A DNA stretch of 64,000 bases from Pelagibacterales bacterium SAG-MED22. Its GTDB lineage: Bacteria > Pseudomonadota > Alphaproteobacteria > Pelagibacterales > Pelagibacteraceae. Both the position numbers and the translations under genes were made by a program. Location of the stretch: positions 53,108 to 117,107 of the forward strand of contig JACWDT010000003.1 in the NCBI GenBank assembly GCA_014653985.1, in the 5' to 3' direction. The notes below the pieces were generated by a model. That model saw nothing but the letters and a program-made list of their open reading frames with translations, was not told the DNA's origin and did no database searches. This document shows positions 29,513-38,779 of the stretch, one piece after another. How positions within the stretch are numbered: position 1 is the first letter of the stretch; every line of letters starts with the position of its first letter.

Positions 29513-32086
29513 ATGGAGTTTAAAAAAATCCAGTTAAACGGATTTAAATCTTTTGCAGAAAAAGCAGATTTTTTAATCGAAGATGGCTTAACTGGTATTG
29601 TTGGACCTAACGGGTGTGGAAAATCTAATATAGTTGAATCTCTAAGATGGGCAATGGGTGAAACATCTGCAAAAAGCATGCGTGGATCTGGGATGGAGGA
29701 TGTAATTTTTTCAGGCACTTCAAATAAAGCTTCAAAGAATATTGCCGAAGTTACTATAGAAGTTGAAAATAAAGATAAAGAAGGTCCAATTCAGTATCGA
29801 GAGCATGATCAAGTTCAAATTAAAAGAAAAATAGAAAGAGATAAAGGTTCTAAATTTTACATAAACGGTAAAGAAGTACGAGCTAGAGATGCTCAAATGT
29901 TTTTTGCTGATCTATCTACTGGTGCACATTCTCCATCTATGATTAGTCAAGGAAGAATTGGAGCTTTAGTAACTGCAAAACCTACAGATCGAAGAGCAAT
30001 ATTAGAGGAAGCTGCAGGTATTTCTGGGCTGCATGTGAGAAGACATGAAGCAGAATTAAGATTGGGTGCTGCAGAAAATAATCTTAAAAGAGCTGATGAG
30101 CTTAGAAGACAACAAGAAAAGCAATTAGCAAATCTTCAAAAACAGGCAGAGGAAGCTACAAAATATAAACTTATCTCTGAAGAAATAAAAAAAATTGAGG
30201 CTGGTTTATATTATTTAAAATTAATTGAGATAGACAAAGAAATCAGGATAGAAAATGAAATAAATAATGAAGCTGAAGGTGAAGTTGATGGATTTAATAC
30301 TAAAATATCAGAGCTGGAAAGTTTAATAAAACTTTCAACTGATAAAGTTTCACCACTTAGAGAAAAAAATATAGAAAATTTGTCAAGAATTCAAAGACTT
30401 AATCTAGAGCTTCAAAGTTTAGATGAAGAAAACACAAGAACTCAAGATGAAATAGAAACTATTAAAAAATCAATTCAAACTCTTGATGACGATATCGCAA
30501 GAGAAAAAGGGATAATTATTGACGCTAATTCTAATGAAAAACGACTAAAAGAGGAAAAATCGGATTTAATAGAGACAGACTCTAAATATTTTGAAACAGA
30601 AAAGCTTTCTAACGAAGAGCTAGAAGTAGAAAAAAATAGATTAATGGAAGAACAAAAAGCTGTTGATGATGTTATAAATAGCTTTGCTGAGCAGACGATC
30701 AATATTAGCTTGGGCCCAATTAAAAATGTCCAAAGTTCAATCCTAAGGGTTAAAGAATTAATTGATAGTAATGAAATTAATCAGGCAGTTACTTTACTAG
30801 ACAGATGTAACATGGAGCTTAATAATTTTTTAAATGACCTAAAAGATGACAAATCTAGGGATGAATTATTAAGTGTTAATGAAAAATCACAAAATATAAA
30901 ATTACTGCAAGAAAAATATGCTGATGCTTATAGTAAAAATCAATCTATCAAAAATGAATCTATAAAAAGAAATGAAAGAATCAAAACCATTGAAACTGAA
31001 ATTGAAAGTTGGAAAAATTTATTATCAAATTCAGAAAAAATGGTTTTAGAACTTACTGAAAGAAAAAATAAATTGTCATCTCAATTGAATGATTTAGAAA
31101 ATCAACCAAGAGTTCAGGCTGAACGGAAAGGTCAAATTTCAGAAAATTTGAGAATTTCTGATAAGGAAAAAATTGATAACGAATTAATTATTGATGAAAC
31201 TGACAAAAAAATTGAAACTTTAAGAAGTGAATTAAATCAAATTCAAGAGCAATCAATACAAATCAGAGAGAGAAAAGCTAGTTCAGGTGCAACTATTGAA
31301 GGTCTTCAAAAAAGAAAAGGAGATTTATTAGACCGTATAAGTTCTGAACTTAATCTTAATGAAGAAAACATTTTAGAAAATTCAAATTTAAATGGTGTTG
31401 ATGAGCTTCCCAACGCTGTTGATCAAGAAGATGCGTTGGATAAAAAAAAGCAAGAAAGAGAAAGGTTTGGCTCTGTAAATTTAAAAGCAGATGAGGAAAC
31501 TAATAAATATGAGGAAGAGATTAAAAAAATGGAGCAAGACCGAGCAGATTTAGTAACAGCTATTGTAAAATTAAAAGATAGCATAAATGAACTTAATCAA
31601 AAGGGACGTGAAAGATTAATAGAGGCTTTCGAGAAAGTTAATAGAAAGTTTAATGAGGTCTATACAAAATTGTTTAATGGAGGGAATGCAAAACTAGAAT
31701 TAGTTGACTCTGATGATCCTCTTGAGGCTGGATTAGAGATGTTGGTAAGCCCTCCTGGAAAAAGATTACAATCAATAACCTTATTATCTGGGGGAGAACA
31801 AGCACTAACTGCACTTTCATTGATCTTTGCAGTATTTTTAACTAACCCTTCTCCAATTTGTGTTTTGGATGAGGTTGATGCTCCACTGGATGACGCAAAT
31901 GTAACAAGATTTTGCAGTCTACTTGAAGAGTTGACTAAAATAACAAATACTAAATTTATCATTGTAACTCATCATGCTTTAACCATGTCTAAAATGAATA
32001 GATTATATGGGGTAACGATGCCTCAAAAAGGTATTAGTCAGTTAGTTGCTGTTGATTTACAAAAAGCAGAGAGTATGGTTGCCTAA
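29513..32086 (+). CDS. smc: SMC chromosome-segregation ATPase, short form without recognisable hinge
   Basis: An 857-residue SMC ATPase. The head halves are intact: Walker A GPNGCGKSN (31-39), SISQGRIG-type Q/D-loop region near 143-150, GSVNLKADEE near 653, signature LLSGGEQALTALSL (757-770) and Walker B ICVLDEVDAPLDD (782-794). Between them are charged coiled-coil arms at about 170-395 and 450-700. Usual bacterial SMCs are about 1,150-1,200 residues with a hinge of roughly 120 residues at mid-protein. Here residues 400-450 (SLGPIKNVQSSILRVKEL and following) show no hinge signature. ScpA/ScpB partners are not in the window. It lies 8 nt after the DsbA-like gene. Confidence 0.9.
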   Translation: MEFKKIQLNGFKSFAEKADFLIEDGLTGIVGPNGCGKSNIVESLRWAMGETSAKSMRGSGMEDVIFSGTSNKASKNIAEVTIEVENKDKEGPIQYREHDQVQIKRKIERDKGSKFYINGKEVRARDAQMFFADLSTGAHSPSMISQGRIGALVTAKPTDRRAILEEAAGISGLHVRRHEAELRLGAAENNLKRADELRRQQEKQLANLQKQAEEATKYKLISEEIKKIEAGLYYLKLIEIDKEIRIENEINNEAEGEVDGFNTKISELESLIKLSTDKVSPLREKNIENLSRIQRLNLELQSLDEENTRTQDEIETIKKSIQTLDDDIAREKGIIIDANSNEKRLKEEKSDLIETDSKYFETEKLSNEELEVEKNRLMEEQKAVDDVINSFAEQTINISLGPIKNVQSSILRVKELIDSNEINQAVTLLDRCNMELNNFLNDLKDDKSRDELLSVNEKSQNIKLLQEKYADAYSKNQSIKNESIKRNERIKTIETEIESWKNLLSNSEKMVLELTERKNKLSSQLNDLENQPRVQAERKGQISENLRISDKEKIDNELIIDETDKKIETLRSELNQIQEQSIQIRERKASSGATIEGLQKRKGDLLDRISSELNLNEENILENSNLNGVDELPNAVDQEDALDKKKQERERFGSVNLKADEETNKYEEEIKKMEQDRADLVTAIVKLKDSINELNQKGRERLIEAFEKVNRKFNEVYTKLFNGGNAKLELVDSDDPLEAGLEMLVSPPGKRLQSITLLSGGEQALTALSLIFAVFLTNPSPICVLDEVDAPLDDANVTRFCSLLEELTKITNTKFIIVTHHALTMSKMNRLYGVTMPQKGISQLVAVDLQKAESMVA

Positions 32087-32095
32087 ACTATACAA

Positions 32096-32371
32096 ATGCC
32101 AAAAGATCCGTTAAAAACTCGCCTAGAGATTGCAAAAAACAAGGTTTCGAAGAGAAATCTTTTTGATAAAAAAAATAATCCCTCACCTATTGGAACAGCC
32201 TTTAAATTAAGCACTGAACTGGTCGCTGCAGTTGCTGTAGGGACAATTATTGGGTTTATTTTTGATAAGACCTTTGGTACTAAACCCTGGTTTATATTAA
32301 TATTTTTTTTTGTGGGAGTGGTTGCTGGAATAACGAACGTAATTAGATCTGCAAAAAATATGCAAAAATAA
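32096..32371 (+). CDS. atpI: ATP synthase accessory subunit I (AtpI/AtpZ type)
   Basis: A 91-residue protein with a charged N-terminus and two membrane helices (LVAAVAVGTIIGFIFD and WFILIFFFVGVVAGITNVI) linked by the short KTFGTKPW loop. This is the alphaproteobacterial AtpI/AtpZ form that precedes atpB and is thought to help c-ring assembly or divalent cation supply. It begins 9 nt after smc and ends 6 nt before atpB, heading the Fo operon. Position and topology carry the assignment. Confidence 0.87.
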   Translation: MPKDPLKTRLEIAKNKVSKRNLFDKKNNPSPIGTAFKLSTELVAAVAVGTIIGFIFDKTFGTKPWFILIFFFVGVVAGITNVIRSAKNMQK

Positions 32372-32377
32372 ATACTT

Positions 32378-33112
32378 ATGGCAGCAAATCCTATGTCTCA
32401 ATTCGATGTTTATCGAATTGGACCTGAAATAAAAATTGGAGCATTTGATATATCATTTACTAACGCCAGTTTGTTTATGATCATTAGTACAGTTTCGATC
32501 TTACTTGTGTTTAACTTTGGCTCAAAAAGAAATTCGGTATTACCAAATAAAATGCAATTACTAGCAGAGCTTAGTTATACATTCGTTGCGAAAATGATAA
32601 GTGATACAGCTGGATCAAAAGCAAAACCTTATTTTGCATTTATATTTTCTCTATTCATGTTTGTTCTATTTTGTAACATGTTTGGTATGATCCCTTACAC
32701 ATTTACTGTAACGAGTCATATAATAGTTACATTTATTTTGGCTTCATTCATTTTTATTGGAGTGACAATTATTGGCTTTATCAAACATGGATTTGGTTAT
32801 CTAAAATTATTTGTGCCTAGTGGGGTACCAGCTGTGCTACTACCTTTAATAGTAGTCATAGAAATTATATCTTATTTAAGTAGACCAATAAGTTTATCGG
32901 TTCGATTATTTGCGAATATGATGGCTGGTCACACAATGATGAAAGTTTTCGGAGGCTTTGTGATAAGTCTTGGATTAGTCGGTGGTTGGCTTCCACTGAG
33001 TTTTTCGGTTGCATTAACAGGTTTAGAGATCTTAGTTGCTTTTCTTCAAGCTTATGTTTTTGCGATCTTAACCTGCATCTATTTAAATGATGCATTAAAT
33101 TTACACCATTAA
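32378..33112 (+). CDS. atpB: ATP synthase subunit a
   Basis: Subunit a forms the proton half-channels of Fo against the c ring. The 244-residue protein has five to six membrane helices. The key region ISLSVRLFANMMAGHTMMKV carries the essential arginine near residue 175 (RLFANM), and AFLQAYVFAILTCIYLNDAL gives the C-terminal helix. GMIPYTFTVTSH is also typical. It is followed after 18 nt by atpE with a strong ribosome-binding site. Confidence 0.97.
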   Translation: MAANPMSQFDVYRIGPEIKIGAFDISFTNASLFMIISTVSILLVFNFGSKRNSVLPNKMQLLAELSYTFVAKMISDTAGSKAKPYFAFIFSLFMFVLFCNMFGMIPYTFTVTSHIIVTFILASFIFIGVTIIGFIKHGFGYLKLFVPSGVPAVLLPLIVVIEIISYLSRPISLSVRLFANMMAGHTMMKVFGGFVISLGLVGGWLPLSFSVALTGLEILVAFLQAYVFAILTCIYLNDALNLHH

Positions 33113-33118
33113 TTAACC

Positions 33119-33125
33119 AAGGAGG
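33119..33125 (+). promoter_or_regulatory. strong Shine-Dalgarno sequence for atpE
   Basis: AAGGAGG lies 5 nt before the atpE ATG. It is a near-perfect anti-16S match in a window where most starts have weak or no such site. High translation of subunit c fits its many copies per Fo ring. Confidence 0.8.
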
Positions 33126-33130
33126 AAATA

Positions 33131-33358
33131 ATGGAATTAGAAGCAGCAAAAATGATCGGAGCTGGTTTAGCAGCAATTGCTTTAGCAGGTGCCGGTGTAG
33201 GTATCGGAATAATTTTTGGAAATTATTTGTCTGGAGCGATGAGAAATCCGTCCGCAGCACAAAAACAGTTTCCTAATTTGCTTTTAGGTTTCGCTCTAGC
33301 GGAAGCTACAGGATTATTTGGATTAGTAGTTGCATTAATCATTTTATTTGCGTTTTAA
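33131..33358 (+). CDS. atpE: ATP synthase subunit c
   Basis: The 75-residue c subunit forms the rotor ring. It has two helices joined by a polar loop (AMRNPSAAQKQ). Helix 1 is glycine rich (GAGLAAIALAGAGVGIGIIFG). Helix 2 holds the proton-binding Glu in GFALAEATGLFGLVVALIILF. The surrounding residues look like a proton-type rather than sodium-type c subunit, as far as can be told by eye. It is preceded by the strongest ribosome-binding site noticed in the window. Confidence 0.98.
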   Translation: MELEAAKMIGAGLAAIALAGAGVGIGIIFGNYLSGAMRNPSAAQKQFPNLLLGFALAEATGLFGLVVALIILFAF

Positions 33359-33362
33359 ATTA

Positions 33363-33953
33363 ATGATTAAAAAAATATATTTTCAGTCGATATTTTTTAG
33401 CTTCTTATTTTTAAAAGAAGCTTTTGCAGCTGAAAGCGGAGGTATGCCTCAATTAAATCCTGAGTTTTGGATTTCTCAAATTTTTTGGTTAATACTTACT
33501 TTTGGAACTATGTATGTTGTTTTGTCAAAATTCATACTACCAAAAATTAGTAACAATTTAGAGTCGAGAAAATCTCAAATTTTAGAAAATATTGAGGCGG
33601 CAGAAAAACAAAGAGAAGATAGTGAGGCTAAGCTTAAGGAATATGATGAAATTATATTAAAGAGCAAGAGTGAGGCTAAAACTATGTTTAATCAAACAAG
33701 AGAAAAAGTGCTAAAAGATATAATGGCTAAAAAAGAGGTTTTAGATCAGCAAATAGATGATGAAATTAATAAAGCTGAAAAAGAAATAGAAGTTTTAAGA
33801 GTTAGCGCTCCAGATAAAATAAATAAAATAGCAATTGAGACTTCTTCAGAACTTTTAGAAAAATTAATTGGTTCTGGCGTAAACAGTAGTAGCATATCTG
33901 CAATTGTTGATGATCTATCAAAAAGAAATGGGGATAAATACTATGGCAATTGA
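33363..33953 (+). CDS. atpG: ATP synthase subunit b' (peripheral stalk)
   Basis: A peripheral-stalk b-type subunit. From the ATG at 33363 (MIKKIYFQ) it is 196 residues: a signal-like hydrophobic start ending in EAFAAESGG, a membrane helix (FWISQIFWLILTFGTMYVVLSKF), then a long charged coiled coil (LESRKSQILENIEAAEKQREDSEAKL). A paired b and b' is typical of alphaproteobacteria and photosynthetic bacteria. The ORF-track start is a TTG inside the atpE end, so the ATG is preferred. Naming of b' varies (atpG, atpX or atpF'). Confidence 0.92.
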   Translation: MIKKIYFQSIFFSFLFLKEAFAAESGGMPQLNPEFWISQIFWLILTFGTMYVVLSKFILPKISNNLESRKSQILENIEAAEKQREDSEAKLKEYDEIILKSKSEAKTMFNQTREKVLKDIMAKKEVLDQQIDDEINKAEKEIEVLRVSAPDKINKIAIETSSELLEKLIGSGVNSSSISAIVDDLSKRNGDKYYGN

Positions 33954-34440
33954 TGCAACATTTTGGGTAGCAGTATCATTTGTAATCTTTTTTGGTGCTT
34001 TAATTTATTTAAAAATTCCACAAAAGATTTCTCAAATTTTAGATAAGATGATCTCTGATATTAAAAATGAAATTAATGAGAGTGAAAAATTAAGAACTGA
34101 AGCAAAAAATTTGCTAGATAATGCTCAAAAAAAATTAGACACCACTCAAACGGTTAGTAATGACATTTTAGATCAAGCAAAAAAAGATTCGGATAGATTG
34201 GTAATAGAATTGAACGATAAATTCCATAAATCTTCTGAGATCAAAAAAAATCTTGCTCAAAATAAAATAAGTCAAATGAAAGAAGCAGCTATAAAAGAGA
34301 TAAAAGATGCTTCAATTAAAATAGCAGTGGACTCAGTTAAAAAAATTATTTCCACATCAGTAGATAAATCAAAACTCGATGCTGTATTTCAAAAAAATTT
34401 AGATGAAACTAAAGAGCAGCTAAAAAAAATTAGCTCATAA
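33943..34440 (+). CDS. atpF: ATP synthase subunit b (peripheral stalk)
   Basis: The second stalk subunit. The ATG at 33943 (MAIDATFW) is preferred: a GGGGA sequence lies 8 nt upstream and family members start just before the membrane helix FWVAVSFVIFFGALIYL. It gives 165 residues, mostly coiled coil (EKLRTEAKNLLDNAQKKLDTTQ). The ORF-track start at 33904 is a TTG inside b'. It overlaps b' by 11 nt and ends the Fo operon. The F1 genes are not in this window, matching the usual alphaproteobacterial split of Fo and F1. Confidence 0.93.
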   Translation: MAIDATFWVAVSFVIFFGALIYLKIPQKISQILDKMISDIKNEINESEKLRTEAKNLLDNAQKKLDTTQTVSNDILDQAKKDSDRLVIELNDKFHKSSEIKKNLAQNKISQMKEAAIKEIKDASIKIAVDSVKKIISTSVDKSKLDAVFQKNLDETKEQLKKISS

Positions 34441-34479
34441 TACACTTACAATTTTCTAAAAAAACTATAAATTATTAAT

Positions 34480-35940
34480 ATGAATTCTATAGTGATTGGA
34501 TCTGGATTTGGAGGAATTGCTGCAGCTTTGCGCCTAAAGGCAAAAGGACATCAAGTTAAATTAATTGAAAAACATCCTGATCTTGGGGGTAGAGCAAGAG
34601 TGTTTAAGAAAAATGGTTTTATATTTGATGGTGGCCCAACTGTAATTACTGCACCCTACTTAATTAATGAGTTGTTTGAATTATTTAAAAAGGATCCAAA
34701 AAACTACATTGAGTTATCTCCTCTTAAAATTTGGTATCAATTTATTTTTGAGGATAAATCTAAATTTAATTATTCTGGTGATGAGGATAATATGGTTAAA
34801 CAAATTGAGGATATAAGCAAAGATGATGTTAAAGGATATCAAAAATTAGTAAGTTTTACCAAAAAGATTTTTGATAAAGGGTTTACAGAGTTAGCAGATG
34901 TTCCTTTTGATAAACCTTTTGTAATGATGCAACAACTTCCAGCGCTACTTAAACTTAAAAGCTATAAATCAGTTTACTCATTAGTATCTTCATTTATAAA
35001 AAATGAAAAATTAAGAAGAATGCTCAGTATGCATCCACTATTGGTAGGAGGTAATCCATTCACCACTACTTCAATTTATGGACTAATACTTTACTTAGAA
35101 AAAAAATGGGGAATCCATTATTCTATGGGAGGCACAGGAAATATTATTAAAGGTCTAGAAAAACTTATGCTTGAAGAGGGAATTGATATAATAAAAAATA
35201 GTGAAGTTACTGAAATCATTTCAAAAGGTAATAAAGTTACTGGTATTAAATTAAATAACCAAGAAATCATTGAGGCTGAAAATGTTGTTTGTAATGCAGA
35301 TCCACCGGCTTTTTACGAAAAAATGTTAAAAAAAAATGGTCAAAGCTCTTTTGTTTTTAATTGGAAAAAGAAAAGAATGGAATATTCAATGGGTCTTTTC
35401 GTTTACTATTTTGGAACAAAAAAGGTTTATGAAAATGTTGAGCATCATACAATTAAGTTTGGAAATAAATACAAAGAACATTTGGAAGATATTTTCAATA
35501 ATAAGAAATTAAATAATGACATTAGCTATTACCTTCATAGACCCTCAGCAACAGATAAAGCAATGGCACCTGAAGGAAATGACTGTTTTTATGTTCTAGT
35601 ACCAGTACCAAATAATCAATCTAAAATCGATTGGCAAGCTGAAGGTGAAAACATGAAAAATTTAGTAATTGATAAAATGGAAAAAGATTTAATGCCAAAT
35701 CTTAGAGAAAATATTGTGGCTGATTTTTATTTAACTCCAGATTATTTTGAAAAAGAGTTAAACACAAAATTTGGATCTGGATTTTCAATTCAGCCTAAAT
35801 TCACTCAATCTGCATATTTTAGATTTCATAATAAATCTGAAATTTATGACGGACTTTATTTTGTTGGAGCTGGAACGCACCCAGGAGCTGGGGTGCCCGG
35901 GGTGTTATCGTCAGCAAAAGTCTTGGATAAACTGCTTTAA
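34480..35940 (+). CDS. crtI: phytoene desaturase
   Basis: CrtI desaturates phytoene to lycopene. The 486-residue flavoprotein starts with the Rossmann motif VIGSGFGGIAAALRLKAKGH and LGGRARVF, holds FDGGPTVITAPY near residue 45, and ends with the carotenoid-oxidoreductase signature GLYFVGAGTHPGAGVPGVLSSAKV. It leads crtI-crtB-crtY-blh. A 39-nt gap separates it from atpF; a TATAAA lies in that gap, with no clear -35, so the cluster may have its own promoter or be read through from the Fo operon. Confidence 0.95.
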   Translation: MNSIVIGSGFGGIAAALRLKAKGHQVKLIEKHPDLGGRARVFKKNGFIFDGGPTVITAPYLINELFELFKKDPKNYIELSPLKIWYQFIFEDKSKFNYSGDEDNMVKQIEDISKDDVKGYQKLVSFTKKIFDKGFTELADVPFDKPFVMMQQLPALLKLKSYKSVYSLVSSFIKNEKLRRMLSMHPLLVGGNPFTTTSIYGLILYLEKKWGIHYSMGGTGNIIKGLEKLMLEEGIDIIKNSEVTEIISKGNKVTGIKLNNQEIIEAENVVCNADPPAFYEKMLKKNGQSSFVFNWKKKRMEYSMGLFVYYFGTKKVYENVEHHTIKFGNKYKEHLEDIFNNKKLNNDISYYLHRPSATDKAMAPEGNDCFYVLVPVPNNQSKIDWQAEGENMKNLVIDKMEKDLMPNLRENIVADFYLTPDYFEKELNTKFGSGFSIQPKFTQSAYFRFHNKSEIYDGLYFVGAGTHPGAGVPGVLSSAKVLDKLL

Positions 35941-36791
35941 TGTCTGCTAAAAATTATTTAGCAACATATGCAAAATCTTTTAATTGGGCTGGTTTTTTTT
36001 TACCAAAAAATACTTACAAAAAATGTTCAGCCCTTTACGATTTTTGCAGAGTAGCTGATAATATTGCAGACGATGAAAACACTATTACGGTAAAAAAACA
36101 GAAATTTGAAAAATTTAAAGATAATTTTGAAAATAAAAATTTCAAAGATCCAATAATTAAAAATATTTGGGATTTGATTTCTGAATATAATATTTCAATT
36201 AGAATTATTCATGATTTATTTGACGGTATCAATTCAGATATCAAAGAACAAGTAAAGTTAACCACAGAAAAAGAATTATTAATTTATTCTTATCGAGTAG
36301 CAGGAACCGTAGGACTAATGATGGCCAAAATACTAAAGGTTAATAAAAAAAATTCTTTAAAATCTGCAATTGATCTTGGTATCGCTATGCAACTAACAAA
36401 TATTTCAAGAGATGTAATTGAAGATTTTAATAATAACAGGTTCTACATTGATCAAAATTTTGAAAATATAAAATCTACAATTGAATTATCAGAAAAATTT
36501 TATGAAAATTCTTTTTACTCAATTAAAGAAATACCCTTAAGTTTTAGATTTTCTATTTTAGTTGCAAGAAGAGTTTATAGAAAAATAGGTTATAAAATTT
36601 TAAATAAAAAAAACTTCGAAAATTACAAAAGATCAGGAAAAATTTATGTCAATAATGTAGAAAAAATAGTTGAGACATTACTTGCAATGATTGATTTACT
36701 TAAACTTGTATTAACCAATAATAATGATGATAATATTGATCATGACCATTATTTAATTAATGAAGAAATTAAATTAGATGAGAGAATTTGA
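35940..36791 (+). CDS. crtB: phytoene synthase
   Basis: CrtB joins two geranylgeranyl diphosphates to phytoene. The 283-residue protein carries the aspartate-rich motifs DFCRVADNIADDEN near residue 33 and NISRDVIEDFNNNRFYI near 155, both expected to bind Mg-diphosphate, plus YRVAGTVGLMM. Its ATG overlaps the crtI stop by 1 nt (TAATG) and its end overlaps crtY by 14 nt. A GGPP synthase (crtE) is not in the window and must be supplied elsewhere. Confidence 0.94.
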   Translation: MSAKNYLATYAKSFNWAGFFLPKNTYKKCSALYDFCRVADNIADDENTITVKKQKFEKFKDNFENKNFKDPIIKNIWDLISEYNISIRIIHDLFDGINSDIKEQVKLTTEKELLIYSYRVAGTVGLMMAKILKVNKKNSLKSAIDLGIAMQLTNISRDVIEDFNNNRFYIDQNFENIKSTIELSEKFYENSFYSIKEIPLSFRFSILVARRVYRKIGYKILNKKNFENYKRSGKIYVNNVEKIVETLLAMIDLLKLVLTNNNDDNIDHDHYLINEEIKLDERI

Positions 36792-37842
36792 CTATATAAT
36801 TGTTGGCGGTGGTTGCGCTGGGTTATCTTTGGCATATGAATTAGAAATTCATAAAAAATTCAAAAATAAAACATTAGCAATTATTGAACCTAGAAACGGT
36901 TATATTAGAGATAAAACTTGGTCTTTTTGGAAAGTTGCAGCTCATAATTTTGAGGATTGTGTAAAGCACAGCTGGAGTAATTTTTCTATCAATATACCTA
37001 ACCAAACTAAATACATAGAATGTGATAACTTTCCTTATCAATCTATTGATAGCGGCCTATTTTACCAAAAGATAATCAACACCTTACAAAAAAATACTAA
37101 TATTCATTTTTTTAAGAATATAAATGAAATTAATACTGAAAATTCATTTGTGTTCAACAGTGTCAGTGATGTTTATGATAGTAAAAATGACTTATGGCAA
37201 CATTTTTCGGGTATTGAGATTGAAACAAACAAAGATGTTTTTGACGATCAAATATTTAACTTAATGGATTTTGATTGTGATCAAAGAGATAGTGTACACT
37301 TTTTTTATACCTTACCCTTTTCAAAAAAAAAAGCACTTATTGAGACAACATGGATCTCTAATTTAAATCATCTATCAAACAAAGATTATTCAACTCAGCT
37401 TGAAGATTATATTAAAAATACATTAAAAATAAAAAATTATGAGATTAAATTTAAAGAAACTGGTGCAATCCCACTATTCCAGCCGAAAAATATAAAAAAA
37501 ATAAATCAAATGGAAATTGGTACTGCAGGAGGTATGACAAGATTAAGTACCGGATATACCTTTATGAATATTCAAGACCAAAGCAAATATATTAGAGAAA
37601 ATTTTGAGAGTATCGAAAAAGTAGATAATTTTACTATAAATTCAAAATATAAGTTCTTAGATAATATATTTTTAAAAGTATTAAAAAAAAATTCAGAAAA
37701 AATGCCTGAAATATTCTTTAAAATGTTTAATTGTTCTCCAAGCACAGTTATCAATTTTTTATCAAATAAAAGTAATATCTATGAGGACTTCTCTATTATT
37801 TTAAAGATGCCAAAACTGGTTTTTTTAAGAGAATTGTTCTGA
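36778..37842 (+). CDS. crtY: lycopene beta-cyclase
   Basis: A 354-residue CrtY-type lycopene cyclase, converting lycopene to beta-carotene. The N-terminal FAD/NAD motif YIIVGGGCAGLSLAYEL is followed by RDKTWSFW, a CrtY signature. Later come LMDFDCDQ, HFFYTLPFSKKKALIETTWI, and IGTAGGMTRLSTGYTF, also typical. Overlap with crtB and a 1-nt gap to blh place it in the same transcript. Confidence 0.93.
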   Translation: MREFDYIIVGGGCAGLSLAYELEIHKKFKNKTLAIIEPRNGYIRDKTWSFWKVAAHNFEDCVKHSWSNFSINIPNQTKYIECDNFPYQSIDSGLFYQKIINTLQKNTNIHFFKNINEINTENSFVFNSVSDVYDSKNDLWQHFSGIEIETNKDVFDDQIFNLMDFDCDQRDSVHFFYTLPFSKKKALIETTWISNLNHLSNKDYSTQLEDYIKNTLKIKNYEIKFKETGAIPLFQPKNIKKINQMEIGTAGGMTRLSTGYTFMNIQDQSKYIRENFESIEKVDNFTINSKYKFLDNIFLKVLKKNSEKMPEIFFKMFNCSPSTVINFLSNKSNIYEDFSIILKMPKLVFLRELF

Positions 37843-37843
37843 A

Positions 37844-38779
37844 ATGAATAATCAAATAAAAAAAATAAATCTAAATCACTCTTTTGCATTTTTTTTATTT
37901 TGTAATGTATTTTCAGTAGTAGTCTTTAAATTTACTAATTTAAATTTATCAAACTTATTTTGCTTGCTTCTTATACTAACCATAGGTGTTTCTCACGGTG
38001 CCCTAGATCATTTAAAAGGTAAAAAACTTCTTACAATTTTAAATATTAAAAAATTTTATATTTTTTATTTAATTTATATATTATTGGCTCTTTCAGTGAT
38101 ATTGGTATGGACAATTGTGCCAGCTATTACTTTAATAGTTTTTTTGGCTGTTGCTTCGTTTCATTTTGGTAAAGAAGATACGCAATTTTTAATTAACAAA
38201 AACTCAAACTTAATTTCAATACTTTATTTTTTTAGAGGCATATTGATTATTATTACACCTTTGTACTTCAATTTTGATGAGACAGTGACAATATTTAAAA
38301 TGTTACTAATCAATAGTGAGCAATTTTACTCAAGTTTAGGTTTTATTGAAAAGTATAAAATAATTGAAATAGCTATTGGTTTAAGTGCGCTATCAAGTAT
38401 CATTTTATTTTTAAGAGAATTTAATATTAAAAAATTTGCAATTTTTTTAGATTTTTTCTCAATTATAATTTTAAATTATTACTTGTCACCTCTAGTTGCA
38501 TTTACTATTTACTTTTGTTTTTTACATTCCATTAGGCACACTATTTCACTTGCTATAGAAATGGATAGTTCCAATCTAAAAAATGGTTTAAAATTATTTG
38601 CTCAAAAAGCTTTTCCATTAACAGTTTTGACTGCCATTTTCTCTGTGCTGGGTCTTTATTTCCTTTATAATGTATATGAATTAAATAGTGCAATATTAAA
38701 AATAATTTTTATAGGTTTGGCGTCTTTAACCTTTCCACATATATTGCTGGAATATTTTTTAGAAAAAAATGAAAAATAA
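37844..38779 (+). CDS. blh: beta-carotene 15,15'-dioxygenase (Brp/Blh family)
   Basis: Blh cleaves beta-carotene into two retinals. The 311-residue integral membrane protein has many hydrophobic helices and conserved histidines expected to bind the catalytic iron: GVSHGALDHLKG near residue 49, VASFHFGKEDTQF near 108, LHSIRHTI near 228 and LTFPHILLEYF near 300. Together with crtIBY it completes a route to retinal, as found in proteorhodopsin-bearing marine bacteria. Its end overlaps ispH by 11 nt. Confidence 0.93.
   Translation: MNNQIKKINLNHSFAFFLFCNVFSVVVFKFTNLNLSNLFCLLLILTIGVSHGALDHLKGKKLLTILNIKKFYIFYLIYILLALSVILVWTIVPAITLIVFLAVASFHFGKEDTQFLINKNSNLISILYFFRGILIIITPLYFNFDETVTIFKMLLINSEQFYSSLGFIEKYKIIEIAIGLSALSSIILFLREFNIKKFAIFLDFFSIIILNYYLSPLVAFTIYFCFLHSIRHTISLAIEMDSSNLKNGLKLFAQKAFPLTVLTAIFSVLGLYFLYNVYELNSAILKIIFIGLASLTFPHILLEYFLEKNEK

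Noticed and set aside
34446-34471. TTACAA and TATAAA upstream of crtI as a promoter
   Set aside because: The spacer is only 14 nt, too short for a standard sigma-70 promoter; noted in the crtI entry only.
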